A DNA stretch of 64,000 bases, taken from CAIWHR01 sp963779805. Lineage in GTDB: Bacteria; Pseudomonadota; Gammaproteobacteria; Burkholderiales; Casimicrobiaceae. How positions within the stretch are numbered: position 1 is the first letter of the stretch; the number at the start of each line of letters is the position of its first letter. Where the stretch lies: positions 310,001 through 374,000 of the forward strand of contig CAVZZN010000012.1 in NCBI GenBank assembly GCA_963779805.1, given 5' to 3'. Under the pieces are notes generated by a model. It had not been told where the DNA came from. It did no database searches and worked only from the letters and a program-made list of their open reading frames with translations. This document shows, one piece after another, positions 46,846 through 55,175 of the stretch. Both the position numbers and the translations under genes were made by a program.

Positions 46846-48183
46846 TCAGGCGGCAAGCTCGCCGCGCAGCGAATGGGGCAGCGCGGCGGTGACGACCACG
46901 TCGGCATAACCGCCGATCAGCGAGGCGTCGCCCCCGAAGTTGACGACGCGGTTGTTCGCCGTCCGCGCGGCGAGCTCCGTCCTGTTCTTCACCGCGCTGC
47001 CCGTGACCAGCACCCGCTGGCGCGACCCGACCATCGCCTCGCTGTACGCGCGGTACTGCGCGTCGAGAAGCGCCTGCAGCCGCGCGAGGCGCGCCTGCTG
47101 CACGTCGGGCGGAATCGCATCCGGCAGCTCGGCCGCGGGCGTGCCCGGGCGCGGGCTATAGGCAAAGCTGAAGGCGCCGTCGAAGCGGATCTCCTCGACG
47201 AGCTGCAGCGTGCGCTCGAAATCGGCGTCGGTTTCGCCCGGGAAGCCCACGATGAAGTCGGAGGTGAGCGACAGATCGGGGCGCACGCGCCGGAGCCTGC
47301 GCACGATCGACTTGTATTCGAGGACGGTGTAGCCGCGCTTCATCGCCGCGAGGACGCGGTCCGAGCCCGACTGCACCGGCAGGTGGAGGTGCGAAACCAG
47401 CCTGTCGACGCGGCCGTAGACGTCGATGAGCGCGGCCGTCATCTCCTTGGGATGCGATGTCGTGTACCGGATGCGTTCGATGCCGGGCACTTCCGCGATC
47501 GTCTCGACCAGCGTTGCGAAATCGACCGTCCGGGGCGCCCCGGTGTCGCTCGCGGCGGGACCGCGATACGCATTGACGTTCTGGCCGAGCAGCGTGACCT
47601 CGCGCACGCCCCGGTCCGCGAGGTCGGCGATCTCGGTGAGCACGTCCTCGAACGGCCGCGAGATCTCCTCGCCGCGGGTGTAGGGCACGACGCAGAACGA
47701 GCAGTACTTGCTGCAGCCCTCCATGATCGACACGAAGGCGCTCGCGCCCTCCACGCGCGGGGGCGGGAGGTGATCGAACTTCTCGACCTCGGGAAACGAG
47801 ATGTCGACCTGCGGCTTGCCGGTCGAGCGGCGCGCGCGGATGAGTCCGGGCAGGCGGTGCAGCGTCTGCGGGCCGAATACCACGTCGACGTAGGGGGCTC
47901 GGCGCACGATCGCAGCGCCTTCCTGGCTCGCGACGCAGCCGCCGACGCCGATGATGATCTCCGGTCGGGCGGCCTTGAGCTCGCGCACGCGCCCGAGATC
48001 GTGGAACACGCGCTCCTGCGCCTTCTCGCGCACGGAGCAGGTGTTGAACAGGATGACGTCGGCGTCGTCCGGGCGGTCGGTGAGCGACAGCCCTTCGGAG
48101 TCCGCGAGCACGTCGGCCATGCGGGCCGAGTCGTACTCGTTCATCTGGCACCCGAAGGTGCGGATGTAAAGCTTGCGGGTCAC
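46846..48183 (-). CDS. miaB: tRNA-2-methylthio-N6-dimethylallyladenosine synthase
   Basis: A radical-SAM methylthiotransferase modifying A37 of tRNAs that read UNN codons. The N-terminal cluster domain (YIRTFGCQMNEYDSARMA, NTCSVREKAQERVFHDLG), the radical-SAM cysteines in MEGCSKYCSFCVVPYTRGEE, the GLNVNAY-like LLGQNVNAYRG, and a C-terminal TRAM domain (RVLVTGSAVKNRTELAART) are all present. It has 445 residues with an intact frame. GTG 48183 is the only suitable start. It lies upstream of phoH-ybeY as in many proteobacteria, here separated by the metzincin gene. Confidence 0.97.
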   Translation of the reverse strand: MTRKLYIRTFGCQMNEYDSARMADVLADSEGLSLTDRPDDADVILFNTCSVREKAQERVFHDLGRVRELKAARPEIIIGVGGCVASQEGAAIVRRAPYVDVVFGPQTLHRLPGLIRARRSTGKPQVDISFPEVEKFDHLPPPRVEGASAFVSIMEGCSKYCSFCVVPYTRGEEISRPFEDVLTEIADLADRGVREVTLLGQNVNAYRGPAASDTGAPRTVDFATLVETIAEVPGIERIRYTTSHPKEMTAALIDVYGRVDRLVSHLHLPVQSGSDRVLAAMKRGYTVLEYKSIVRRLRRVRPDLSLTSDFIVGFPGETDADFERTLQLVEEIRFDGAFSFAYSPRPGTPAAELPDAIPPDVQQARLARLQALLDAQYRAYSEAMVGSRQRVLVTGSAVKNRTELAARTANNRVVNFGGDASLIGGYADVVVTAALPHSLRGELAA

Positions 48184-48354
48184 GGCACTCGCTGCGGCCT
48201 TGGGGGAGAAGCTGCAGCGTCGAAGCAGGGGTGCGCGAAGTGTAGCAGCATAATTTTTTCCAGTCTGTCGGGGATCGCAGACATATTGACGTGCCGTGCT
48301 CCGATCGTTTTCGCGTTGCGCCAGCATACGATGCCGCGCGCTAGAATTGGGCAC

Positions 48355-48540
48355 CGCAGGTGTCCGCCGCGCGTCCGCGCGTCGGATGAAACGGGAACGC
48401 GGTGCGCGCATGCGAGTGCGCCACGCCGCGGCTGCCCCCGCAACGGTAGGTCAGTGCAGGACGTCCACGACGCCACTGTGGCCATGGGTCCACGGGAAGG
48501 CGGACGCTCCGATCTGACGAGCCCGGAGACCGGCCTGCGC
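48355..48540 (+). ncRNA. Cobalamin (vitamin B12) riboswitch
   Basis: All conserved blocks occur in order: GGTGTCC, GATGAAACGGGAACGCGGTG (48385-48404), GCGGCTGCCCCCGCAAC, GCCACTGTG, GGGAAGGCGG and the B12 box GAGCCCGGAGACCGGCC (48519-48535). It controls btuB 120 bp downstream. Between them a perfect 10-bp hairpin (GGCCGCGCGC / GCGCGCGGCC, 48572-48581 and 48600-48609) with no U-tract is a candidate expression platform, so translational or Rho-dependent control is likelier than intrinsic termination. Confidence 0.93.
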
Positions 48541-48656
48541 CCGGCCGCAACAACCCGGCGGCCGGCTCGTGGGCCGCGCGCAACCGGGCAGCACCGGACG
48601 CGCGCGGCCGGACCGAATGCCGTGCGGGGTCGCATGGCGCTCTCGGAGCGGAACAC

Positions 48657-50513
48657 GTGTCGATCATCCCCTGGTGCCCGGCAGGCGGCCTTGCAGCGGC
48701 CGTGCTGGTTGCGTCGTCCTTCATCGCAGTTCCCGTCCACGCACAGATGGAGTCCATTCCGGTCATCGTCACCGCGACGCGTTCGGCGCAGTCCGCCGCG
48801 GATGCCCTGGCCGATGTCACGGTGATCGGTCCGGAGGAGATCGCGCGCGCCGGCCCGGGCGGCGTCGCCGAGTTGCTGCAGCGCCAGCCGGGCGTGGAGA
48901 TCACGCGCAACGGCGGGCCCGGAGGGGTCACGAGCCTCTTCCTGCGGGGAAGCAATCGCGGGCACACGGTCGTGCTCGTCGACGGCGTGCGAATCGATTC
49001 GGCGACCTCCGGCGCCGCGACGATCGAAGCCCTGCCGCTCGCCGACATCGACCACATCGAGATCCTGCGCGGGCCGGCTTCGGGCCTGTACGGGGCCGAT
49101 GCGATCGGTGGCGTCGTGCAGGTGTTCACGCGAGGAGCCGCTGCGCGCGGGTTACACGCGAGCGCGCGCGCCGGGTACGCCACGCACGGCACGCTCGAGT
49201 ACGGCGGCAGCCTCGGCGCCGGCGCCGGTCCCCTGCGCTTCAGCGTGCAGGCCAGCCAGCGCTCGAGCGACGGCTTCAACGCCGTCGACGACCCGGCAAA
49301 CTTCCAGTACAACCCGGATCGCGACGGCTATCGGGGCGGCAGCGCGGCGGGCAACGTGACGCTCATGTGGGCCCCGGACCAGGAGCTCGTCGCGGCCGGG
49401 TTGCGCAGCCGCCTCAATGCGCAATTCGATTCCGGCCCCGACTTCGACGATCGCACGGTCACCGTCATCGAGACGACGCGCGTGGAAAGCCGCAACCGGA
49501 TGCACGAGCGCTGGACCTCCCGGCTCACGCTTGCACAAAGTGTCGACGACAGCCAGTCGCGCACCGGCTTCGGCGATTTCCCGTTCCGCACCCGCGATCG
49601 CCAGTACACGTGGCTCAACGATCTCGCCTTGCCGGTCGGCTCGGCGACGGTAGGCGCGGAGCGACGCGAGGAGCACGTCACGTCCGACACCGCGTTCACG
49701 GCGTCCGAGCGCGATACCAACGCATTGCTTGCCGTGTACCAGTGGCATGACGACGCGAATTCCCTTGCGGCGAACGTGCGCGAGGACCGCTCCGCGCAAT
49801 TCGGCTCGCGCACGAGCGGCGGCGCGACCTATGCATATCGCGTGCTGCCGTCGCTGAGACTGTCCGCGGGGTACGCGACCGCGTTCAAGGCGCCCACGTT
49901 CAACGACCTCTATTACCCCGGCTTCTCGAACCCGGCGCTGCGGCCCGAAACCTCGCACAACGTCGAGGTCGCAGCCGTCTGGACGACCGGCGCATCGATC
50001 ATGGGCAGACGTGCGAACGTCGAGGGCCGGGCCACCGCCTATCGCAATCGCATGCGCGATCTGATCGTGTTCCAGTGCGACGCAAATTTCGTCTGCGCTC
50101 CGCAGAACGTGAGCAGCGCGACGCTCGAGGGCGTCACGCTCGCGCTCGTCGCACAGCGCGCCGAAACGACGCTCAAGGCGTCGCTCGACCTCGCCGATCC
50201 GCACGACGACGACACCGGCCGCCTGCTGCCGCGGCGTGCGCGCCAGCACGGCAGCCTCGCGCTCGAGCAGGCGTGGGGTGCGTGGCGGCTCGGCGCCGAA
50301 TGGGTGGCGTCGTCGCATCGGTTCGACGACGCGGCGAACGCGGTCCGCCTCGCGGGCTACGGCTTGCTGAACCTCACTGCCGAGTGGACGCTCCAGCGGC
50401 AGTGGACGCTGCTCCTGCGCGGGGACAACGTGCTCGATCGCGACTACCGCCTCGCCGCCGGCTACTCCACCGGCGGCGCGAGCGTGTTCGCGGCGCTGCG
50501 GTGGCAGCCATGA
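48657..50513 (+). CDS. btuB: TonB-dependent vitamin B12 receptor
   Basis: An outer-membrane gated barrel for cobalamin uptake. The signal peptide ends SFIAVPVHAQ; the TonB box is SIPVIVTATRSA near residue 33; the plug domain shows VTVIGPEEIARAGPGGVAEL, RGSNRGHTVVLVDGVRI and IEILRGPASGLYGADAIGG; the barrel ends NVLDRDYRLAAGYSTGG ... ALRWQP with the usual C-terminal aromatic region. It has 618 residues (E. coli BtuB 614). The start GTG 48657 follows CGGAGCGG. The B12 riboswitch upstream and btuF downstream (4-base overlap) confirm the assignment. Confidence 0.95.
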   Translation: MSIIPWCPAGGLAAAVLVASSFIAVPVHAQMESIPVIVTATRSAQSAADALADVTVIGPEEIARAGPGGVAELLQRQPGVEITRNGGPGGVTSLFLRGSNRGHTVVLVDGVRIDSATSGAATIEALPLADIDHIEILRGPASGLYGADAIGGVVQVFTRGAAARGLHASARAGYATHGTLEYGGSLGAGAGPLRFSVQASQRSSDGFNAVDDPANFQYNPDRDGYRGGSAAGNVTLMWAPDQELVAAGLRSRLNAQFDSGPDFDDRTVTVIETTRVESRNRMHERWTSRLTLAQSVDDSQSRTGFGDFPFRTRDRQYTWLNDLALPVGSATVGAERREEHVTSDTAFTASERDTNALLAVYQWHDDANSLAANVREDRSAQFGSRTSGGATYAYRVLPSLRLSAGYATAFKAPTFNDLYYPGFSNPALRPETSHNVEVAAVWTTGASIMGRRANVEGRATAYRNRMRDLIVFQCDANFVCAPQNVSSATLEGVTLALVAQRAETTLKASLDLADPHDDDTGRLLPRRARQHGSLALEQAWGAWRLGAEWVASSHRFDDAANAVRLAGYGLLNLTAEWTLQRQWTLLLRGDNVLDRDYRLAAGYSTGGASVFAALRWQP

Positions 50514-51469
50514 AGCTCTCCGTGCATCTTTGCGCTGGCGCGCGGGCGGCGACGAGAGCGGCGCCTTCGCTGCTGCGATGCGCAAGCCTTGCGCTGCTCG
50601 CGCTGGCGGCCGCGACGGCCGGCGCGGCCGGCGTGACCGACGACACCGGCGCGCGCATCGAGCTTCGCGCGCCTGCACGACGCATCGTGAGCCTTGCCCC
50701 GAACGTCACGGAGCTGCTGTACGCGGCCGGCGCGGGCGATCGGATCGTCGGTACGGTCTTCGGCGCGGATTGGCCCGCCGCCGCGCGCAACCTGCGCCGC
50801 GTAGGCGATGCGCACGGCCTCGACCTGGAAGCGATCTTCACGCTGAAACCCGACCTGGTCGTCACCTGGCCGTACACGTCTCCCGGGCAGGTGGACGTGC
50901 TGCGGGCGCGGGGCCTCCCGGTGTTCACCGTGGACCCGCACGACATCGGCGGCATCGCCTCGGTACTGGAACGCCTGGGCACGATCGCCGGAACCGCGGG
51001 CACGGCGGATCCGGCGGCGCGATCGTTTCGCGAGCGCTACGAAGCGCTGCGCGCGCAATACGCCGGACGTGCGCCGGTGCGCGTCTTCTACGAGGTGTGG
51101 AACTCCCCGCTCGTGACGCTGGGCGGGCAGCACCTCGTCACGCGCGCCATCGAGGCCTGCGGCGGGCGCAACGTGTTCGCCGCCCTGACTCAACCGGCGC
51201 CGACGGTGAGCGCGGAAGCGGTGATCGCGGCGCAGCCCGATGCGATCGTCGCCGGCGTCGACGGGGGGCGCCCGCCTGGCTGGCTCGACGAGTGGAAGCG
51301 ATGGCCGGGCGTACCCGCGGTGGCGAGCGGCAATCTCGACGTGGTCAATGCGGACCTCCTGCATCGGCCCGGTCCACGTTTCGTCGAAGGGCTCGCCGAG
51401 CTGTGCGCCGCGATCGATCGGGCACGCGTGCGCCGCGTGGCCGGTGGCCCGATCTCAGGCCGGCACTAG
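50510..51469 (+). CDS. btuF: Periplasmic cobalamin-binding protein
   Basis: Binds B12 in the periplasm and delivers it to BtuCD. The signal peptide (residues 1-38, hydrophobic core LLALAAATAGA) is followed by VTDDTGARIELRAPARRIVSLAPNVTELLYAAG, the FepB/BtuF domain; LEAIFTLKPDLVVTW, FYEVWNSPLVTLGGQHLVTR and ACGGRNVFAAL are further family blocks. It has 319 residues. ATG 50510 overlaps the btuB stop (ATGA). Its 3' end overlaps the convergent btuD 3' end by 15 bases. Confidence 0.93.
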   Translation: MKLSVHLCAGARAATRAAPSLLRCASLALLALAAATAGAAGVTDDTGARIELRAPARRIVSLAPNVTELLYAAGAGDRIVGTVFGADWPAAARNLRRVGDAHGLDLEAIFTLKPDLVVTWPYTSPGQVDVLRARGLPVFTVDPHDIGGIASVLERLGTIAGTAGTADPAARSFRERYEALRAQYAGRAPVRVFYEVWNSPLVTLGGQHLVTRAIEACGGRNVFAALTQPAPTVSAEAVIAAQPDAIVAGVDGGRPPGWLDEWKRWPGVPAVASGNLDVVNADLLHRPGPRFVEGLAELCAAIDRARVRRVAGGPISGRH

Positions 51470-52420
51470 CGTTCGCGTCGTGCCGGCGCCCACTTCCACG
51501 AGGGGGTGACCGAACACGTCCGACAGCACGCGAGCGCACAGGATGTCGCTTGCGGGCCCGGCGAGCGTGCGTCCCCGCGCGATCGCGACGGCCACGTCGG
51601 CATAGCGCAGCGCGAGATGCAGGTCGTGCAGCACCATCGCGACGACCTTGCCGCGCTCGCGTGCGAGGTTGCACACGAGGTCGAGCACGGCGACCTGCTG
51701 CCCTGGATCGAGATGCGCGGAGGGCTCGTCCAGCAGCATGATGGCGGGGTCCTGCGCGAGCAGCGCCGCGATCCCCACCCGCCGCCGCTCGCCGCTCGAG
51801 AGCGTTCCCACGTCGCGCTGCTCGATGTCGGGGAGACCGACGCCCGCGAGCGCGCCGCGCGCGATGGCGATGTCGTCGCCGGATTCCCATTGCCAGCGCT
51901 GCAGGGCAGGATGGCGTCCGACCAGCACCGTTTCCAGCACGGTCGCAGGAAACGCGTCGAACGTCGCATCGGGTAGCCAGCCTCGCCGCCGCGCCCGCTC
52001 GCGCGGTCCGAGCGCGTCGAGGTTCACGCCGTCGTACGCGATCGTGCCCTGCGCCGGGCTGCGCAGTCCGGCAAGGGTGCGCAGCAGCGTCGACTTGCCG
52101 GCGCCGTTCGGTCCGACGATCACGCAGCATCGACCCGGCGCGAGGGACAGCGCGAGATCGTCGACGAGCGTGCGGGAGCCCACGACCACGCGGACGCCTT
52201 GCGCCGCGAGGCGCGGTGCGGGCGCGCTCCTAGGTGCCCCCTCACCCCCCGAGGGGGCGCAATTCGCGCCTTGGGGCGGCCCGGCGGCGGTTGCATGTGC
52301 CCCCACACCCCCCGAGGGGGCGCAATTCGCGCCTTGGGACGGCCCGGCGGCGGTTGCATGTGCCCCCACACCCCCCGAGGGGGCGCAATTCGCGCCTTGG
52401 GACGGCCCGGCGGCGCTCAT
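51455..52420 (-). CDS. btuD: Cobalamin ABC transporter ATPase with repeat-encoded N-terminal extension
   Basis: Powers B12 import. The ATPase domain starts about residue 68: VRVVVGSRTLVDDLALSLAP, Walker A VGPNGAGKSTLLRTLAGL, signature TLSSGERRRVGIAALLAQ, Walker B IMLLDEPSAHLDPGQQ and the switch His in VLHDLHLALRYAD. ATG 52420 overlaps the btuC stop (ATGA), so residues 1-62 are encoded by three tandem copies of a 63-bp palindromic repeat (peptide unit AAGPSQGANCAPSGGVGAHAT). Such an extension is not normal for BtuD. An internal start after the repeats is possible but none has a clear ribosome-binding site. Confidence 0.9.
   Translation of the reverse strand: MSAAGPSQGANCAPSGGVGAHATAAGPSQGANCAPSGGVGAHATAAGPPQGANCAPSGGEGAPRSAPAPRLAAQGVRVVVGSRTLVDDLALSLAPGRCCVIVGPNGAGKSTLLRTLAGLRSPAQGTIAYDGVNLDALGPRERARRRGWLPDATFDAFPATVLETVLVGRHPALQRWQWESGDDIAIARGALAGVGLPDIEQRDVGTLSSGERRRVGIAALLAQDPAIMLLDEPSAHLDPGQQVAVLDLVCNLARERGKVVAMVLHDLHLALRYADVAVAIARGRTLAGPASDILCARVLSDVFGHPLVEVGAGTTRTLVPA
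52233..52420. repeat. Three tandem 63-bp palindromic repeats inside btuD
   Basis: Units at 52233-52295, 52296-52358 and 52359-52420, nearly identical (a few substitutions; the last ends in the btuD start codon). Each holds two small hairpins on the minus strand: GGCGC-GAATT-GCGCC and CCCCC-TC-GGGGG. I recognise the GCGAATTGCGCCCCCTCGGGGG core as a dispersed intergenic element of Burkholderiales. The 63-base period (21 codons) preserves the reading frame. Confidence 0.9.
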
Positions 52421-53457
52421 CGACGCAGCAGCAGCCACAGGAACAGCGGCACGCCGAGGCATGCCGTCAGCACGCCGGCAGGCAGCTGCAGCGGGGCGGC
52501 GATGGTGCGGGCGAGGGTGTCGGCGATCGTGAGCAGCGCGCCTCCGGCGAGAGCCGCAGCCGGCAGCAGCAGGCGCTGATCGTTGCCGAGCAGCAGTCGC
52601 AACGCGTGCGGCACCACGAGCCCGACGAAGCCGATCGTCCCCGCCGCCATGACGGCGACCGCCGTGGCGAGTGCGGACATCGCGTACAACGCCAGGGTCA
52701 TGCGCGTCACCGGGACGCCGAGGCTCGCCGCGATGTCGTGGCCGCGCAACAGCACGTTGAGGTCGCGGGCGATCGTGAGCGCGAGCGCAACGATCGCGGC
52801 GAGCACCGCGAGCGCGAATCCCGGATAGCGCGCGGCGGAGAGGTCGCCGATCAGCCAGAACATCATGCCCCGGATCTGCCCGTCGGGCGCGAGCGCGAGC
52901 AGCAGGAGCACGATCGCGCTCCAGCCGGAGGCCACGATCACTCCGGTGAGGAGCAGCCGCGTGGCCGTCCACGCCGTGCGGTCCGCATGCACGCGAGCGA
53001 GCCCGAAGACGAGCGCGCTCGATGCAAGGGCGCCCGCGAAGGCCGCAGGTCCCGCCAGCGCGGCCCAGCCGAGCGCGAGCGCAGCGAGCGCGCCCGCCGC
53101 CGCGCCGCCCGACAGGCCGAGCACGTACGGGTCCGCGAGGGGATTGCGCAACAGCACCTGCATGAGCGCGCCGGCGACTGCGAGCAAGCCGCCCGCGGCA
53201 AAGGCGGTCATTGCGCGCGGCAGGCGCAAATCGCGCACAATGGCAATGTCGGCATCGCCCGATGCGCTCCACAGCGCGTCGAGCACTGCACGCGCGGGAA
53301 CGCGAATGCTCCCGCTCGCGAGCGCGAACCCGAATGCGGCGAGCGCCACCGCACACAACAGCAGCACGACGCCGAGCGCGCCGGCGGGGCTGTGCGGGGC
53401 GAGACGCGCAGGGGGCATGAACGGATCGGGAACGCGGGGGTCGAAGGCGAGGTCCAT
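52417..53457 (-). CDS. btuC: Cobalamin ABC transporter permease (FecCD family)
   Basis: Inner-membrane channel of the B12 importer. It has 346 residues with about ten hydrophobic helices. FecCD features: LRLPRAMTAFAAGGLLAVAG, GALMQVLLRNPLADPYVLGL (the cytoplasmic ATPase-contact region), GTIGFVGLVVPHALRLLLG (L-loop/coupling helix). ATG 53457 begins MDLAFDPRVPDPF. It is divergent from greB with only 43 bp between starts; no second riboswitch is visible there. It is coupled to btuD by ATGA. Confidence 0.93.
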   Translation of the reverse strand: MDLAFDPRVPDPFMPPARLAPHSPAGALGVVLLLCAVALAAFGFALASGSIRVPARAVLDALWSASGDADIAIVRDLRLPRAMTAFAAGGLLAVAGALMQVLLRNPLADPYVLGLSGGAAAGALAALALGWAALAGPAAFAGALASSALVFGLARVHADRTAWTATRLLLTGVIVASGWSAIVLLLLALAPDGQIRGMMFWLIGDLSAARYPGFALAVLAAIVALALTIARDLNVLLRGHDIAASLGVPVTRMTLALYAMSALATAVAVMAAGTIGFVGLVVPHALRLLLGNDQRLLLPAAALAGGALLTIADTLARTIAAPLQLPAGVLTACLGVPLFLWLLLRR

Positions 53458-53500
53458 TATAGGCACGCGCATTGCCTGTGCCGCGAGCGGGAACATCGGG

Positions 53501-54101
53501 ATGAACAAGGCTTTCACACGCGAATCGGACGCCGCGCCCGAAGACGACGACGTCGAGCAGGCGTCGCCGTTGCCGGCGGGTGCGCGCAACTACATGACAC
53601 CGCCGGGCGTTCGCGCGCCTGAAATCCGAGCTCGACCGGCTCGTGCACAAGGAACGCCCCGAGCTCGTGGCCGTGATCGCGTGGGCTGCGGGCAACGGAG
53701 ATCGCTCCGAGAACGGCGATTACATCTACGGCAAGCGACGCCTGCGCGAGATCGATCGCCGCATCCGCTTCCTCATCCGGCGCCTCGATATCGCGGAGGT
53801 GGTCGACCCGTCCGCGCCGCGCGACGAAGGCGACGAGGACCGCGTGTTCTTCGGCGCCACCGTGACGGTGATGAACGAACGCGGCGAGCAGCGCACCGTC
53901 AGCATCGTCGGCGTCGACGAGATCGACACCACCAGGGGCTACATCAGCTGGATCTCGCCCATGGCGCGCGCGCTGCTCAAGGCACGCGCGGGCGACGCCG
54001 TCACGTTGCGCACGCCCGGCGGCGCCGAGGAGCTCGAGATCGTGTCGGTGCGCTACGAGCCGCTCGCCACGGGCGACGAGCCCGACGGGCGTCGCGGTTG
54101 A
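53501..54101 (+). CDS. greB: Transcription elongation factor GreB (one frame break)
   Basis: Rescues backtracked RNA polymerase. The N-terminus MNKAFTRESDAAPEDDDVEQ and NYMTPPG are in one frame; after an extra base near 53609 the rest (FARLKSELDRLVHKERPEL, GDRSENGDYIYGKRRLREID, and the FKBP-like domain TRGYISWISPMARALLKARA) continues in the next. The coiled-coil acidic tip (ENGDY) is present. The span of 601 bases, one more than a multiple of three, fits a single inserted base. The next gene starts 33 bp later. Confidence 0.93.
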
Positions 54102-54133
54102 CGTCGTGCGCGCGCAGCACCTATAGTGGTCCG

Positions 54134-54412
54134 ATGACGTCTTCCCTCTTTCCTCCGGAGCCGGAGAACGAAGGCACCGACACGGAACGCGAGCTCGCCG
54201 CGCTGGAGCGCAAGCTGTCGGCGCTGATCGATCACGCGATCGCGTTGCGTGCCGACAACGATGCGCTGCGGCAGGAGCTCGCTTCGGCGCAGATTCGCAA
54301 CCGCGCGCTGTCGGAGCGCGTGGAGGAGGCCCGCGAACGGCTGGACACGCTGCTCGCGCGCCTGCCGCAGGGCGGCCTCGTCGCCTCGGCAGCGGAGGGT
54401 GCACGATCATGA
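54134..54412 (+). CDS. Small coiled-coil protein, ZapB-like / TIGR02449-type
   Basis: A 92-residue protein with a continuous heptad-type coiled coil (ERELAALERKLSALIDHAIA, RADNDALRQELASAQIRNRA, ERVEEARERLDTLLARL). It overlaps zapA by 4 bases (ATGA) and precedes it, the position where small coiled-coil proteins of the TIGR02449/ZapB type are found. It probably assists ZapA and FtsZ at the division site; this is inferred from context. Confidence 0.8.
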   Translation: MTSSLFPPEPENEGTDTERELAALERKLSALIDHAIALRADNDALRQELASAQIRNRALSERVEEARERLDTLLARLPQGGLVASAAEGARS

Positions 54413-54750
54413 GCACGAATGCGTCCGCGGCCGGCGATCGCCTGATCACGCTCGACGTTACCGTGCTTGGCCGCGACTACAAGGTGGCGTGCCGGGAACA
54501 CGAGCGCGCGGATCTTGTCGAAGCGGTTTCGTTTCTCGATCGGCGCATGCGCGAGATCCGCGATGCGGGCAAGGTCGCCAACGTCGAGCGCATCGCTGTC
54601 ATGGCCGCGCTCAACATCGCGAACGAATTGTTGCGTACGCGTAGTGACGTTCAGGCAAACCGCGGCGATGTAGCGATTGACGAAACGTCCTTGCGCGGTA
54701 GAATCGGAGCCATGCACAGCGCGATCGACCAGGTGCTCTCCGGCGGTTGA
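54409..54750 (+). CDS. zapA: Cell division protein ZapA
   Basis: Promotes FtsZ filament bundling. The 113 residues show the ZapA N-terminal domain (ITLDVTVLGRDYKVACREHE, LVEAVSFLDRRMREIRDAGK, NVERIAVMAALNIANELLRT) and a short C-terminal helix. It is coupled to the coiled-coil gene and followed 43 bp later by 6S RNA, the common proteobacterial order. Confidence 0.94.
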   Translation: MSTNASAAGDRLITLDVTVLGRDYKVACREHERADLVEAVSFLDRRMREIRDAGKVANVERIAVMAALNIANELLRTRSDVQANRGDVAIDETSLRGRIGAMHSAIDQVLSGG

Positions 54751-54792
54751 AGGCCTCTTGCGGCCACGCTGTCGGCGCGTCGTTCTTTCAAT

Positions 54793-54970
54793 GTTCCCTG
54801 CGGTGTTCGAGTCGTCCAAATACTCTTTGAACCAATGCTAGCGTAGCGAGGTTGCCGAGCCAGTTCGGGCTGGTGTGCGCTCCCATGCGGAAGCGCCTGA
54901 AGGCCCCGGCAGGCGACCAATCTTGAACCTCGGTTCAAGATGACGGATGGCACGGCACAGGCGGGGGACA
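54793..54970 (+). ncRNA. ssrS: 6S RNA
   Basis: Mimics an open promoter and binds sigma-70 RNA polymerase. The position directly after zapA is conserved. The 5' end GTTCCCTGCGGTGTTCG can pair with the 3' GGCACAGGCGGGGGAC, forming the closing stem; the conserved 3' stretch CTTGAACCTCGGTTCAAGAT (54923-54942, itself a hairpin) matches 6S RNAs of proteobacteria. Ends are approximate. The fau gene that often follows is not seen. Confidence 0.85.
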
Positions 54971-55142
54971 CCCTTTGCAGCAAGCCGGCAGCGCAGTTGC
55001 CGGTGAATGCGCCGCCGGATCGAACCGGCGGCGGTTGGCGACAATGCGCGTGACAGGCATCGGCATTGCGCCGGCTTAGATCCGCGCGGCACCGACAGCA
55101 CCCGGCGCGGGAAGCATTTGCCCCGCGAACGTTCCAGACAGG

Positions 55143-55175
55143 CGCGGCGCCGGCGACGGTGCCGCGATTTTTTTG
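55143..55175 (+). terminator. Rho-independent terminator
   Basis: Stem CGCGGCGCCG / CGGTGCCGCG (one G-T pair), loop GCGA, then seven T. It lies about 170 bp after 6S RNA, with two T-less hairpins in between (54984-55003 and 55010-55033, the latter a perfect 9-bp stem). On the minus strand it would be reversed. Confidence 0.75.

Noticed and set aside
39803..48183. Frame breaks in glyQ, lnt and the metzincin gene considered as true pseudogenes
   Set aside because: GlyQ and Lnt are essential, the remaining sequence is fully conserved, and single-base removal restores each; sequencing insertions are more likely.
52233..52420. Tandem repeats considered as a CRISPR array
   Set aside because: Units are contiguous with no unique spacers, and no cas genes are nearby.
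53458..53500. A second cobalamin riboswitch in front of btuC
   Set aside because: Only 43 bases separate the divergent starts and no B12 box is present.
55010..55033. GGATCGAACCGG hairpin considered as part of a tRNA
   Set aside because: No acceptor, anticodon or T-arm arrangement around it; it is a simple 9-bp hairpin.
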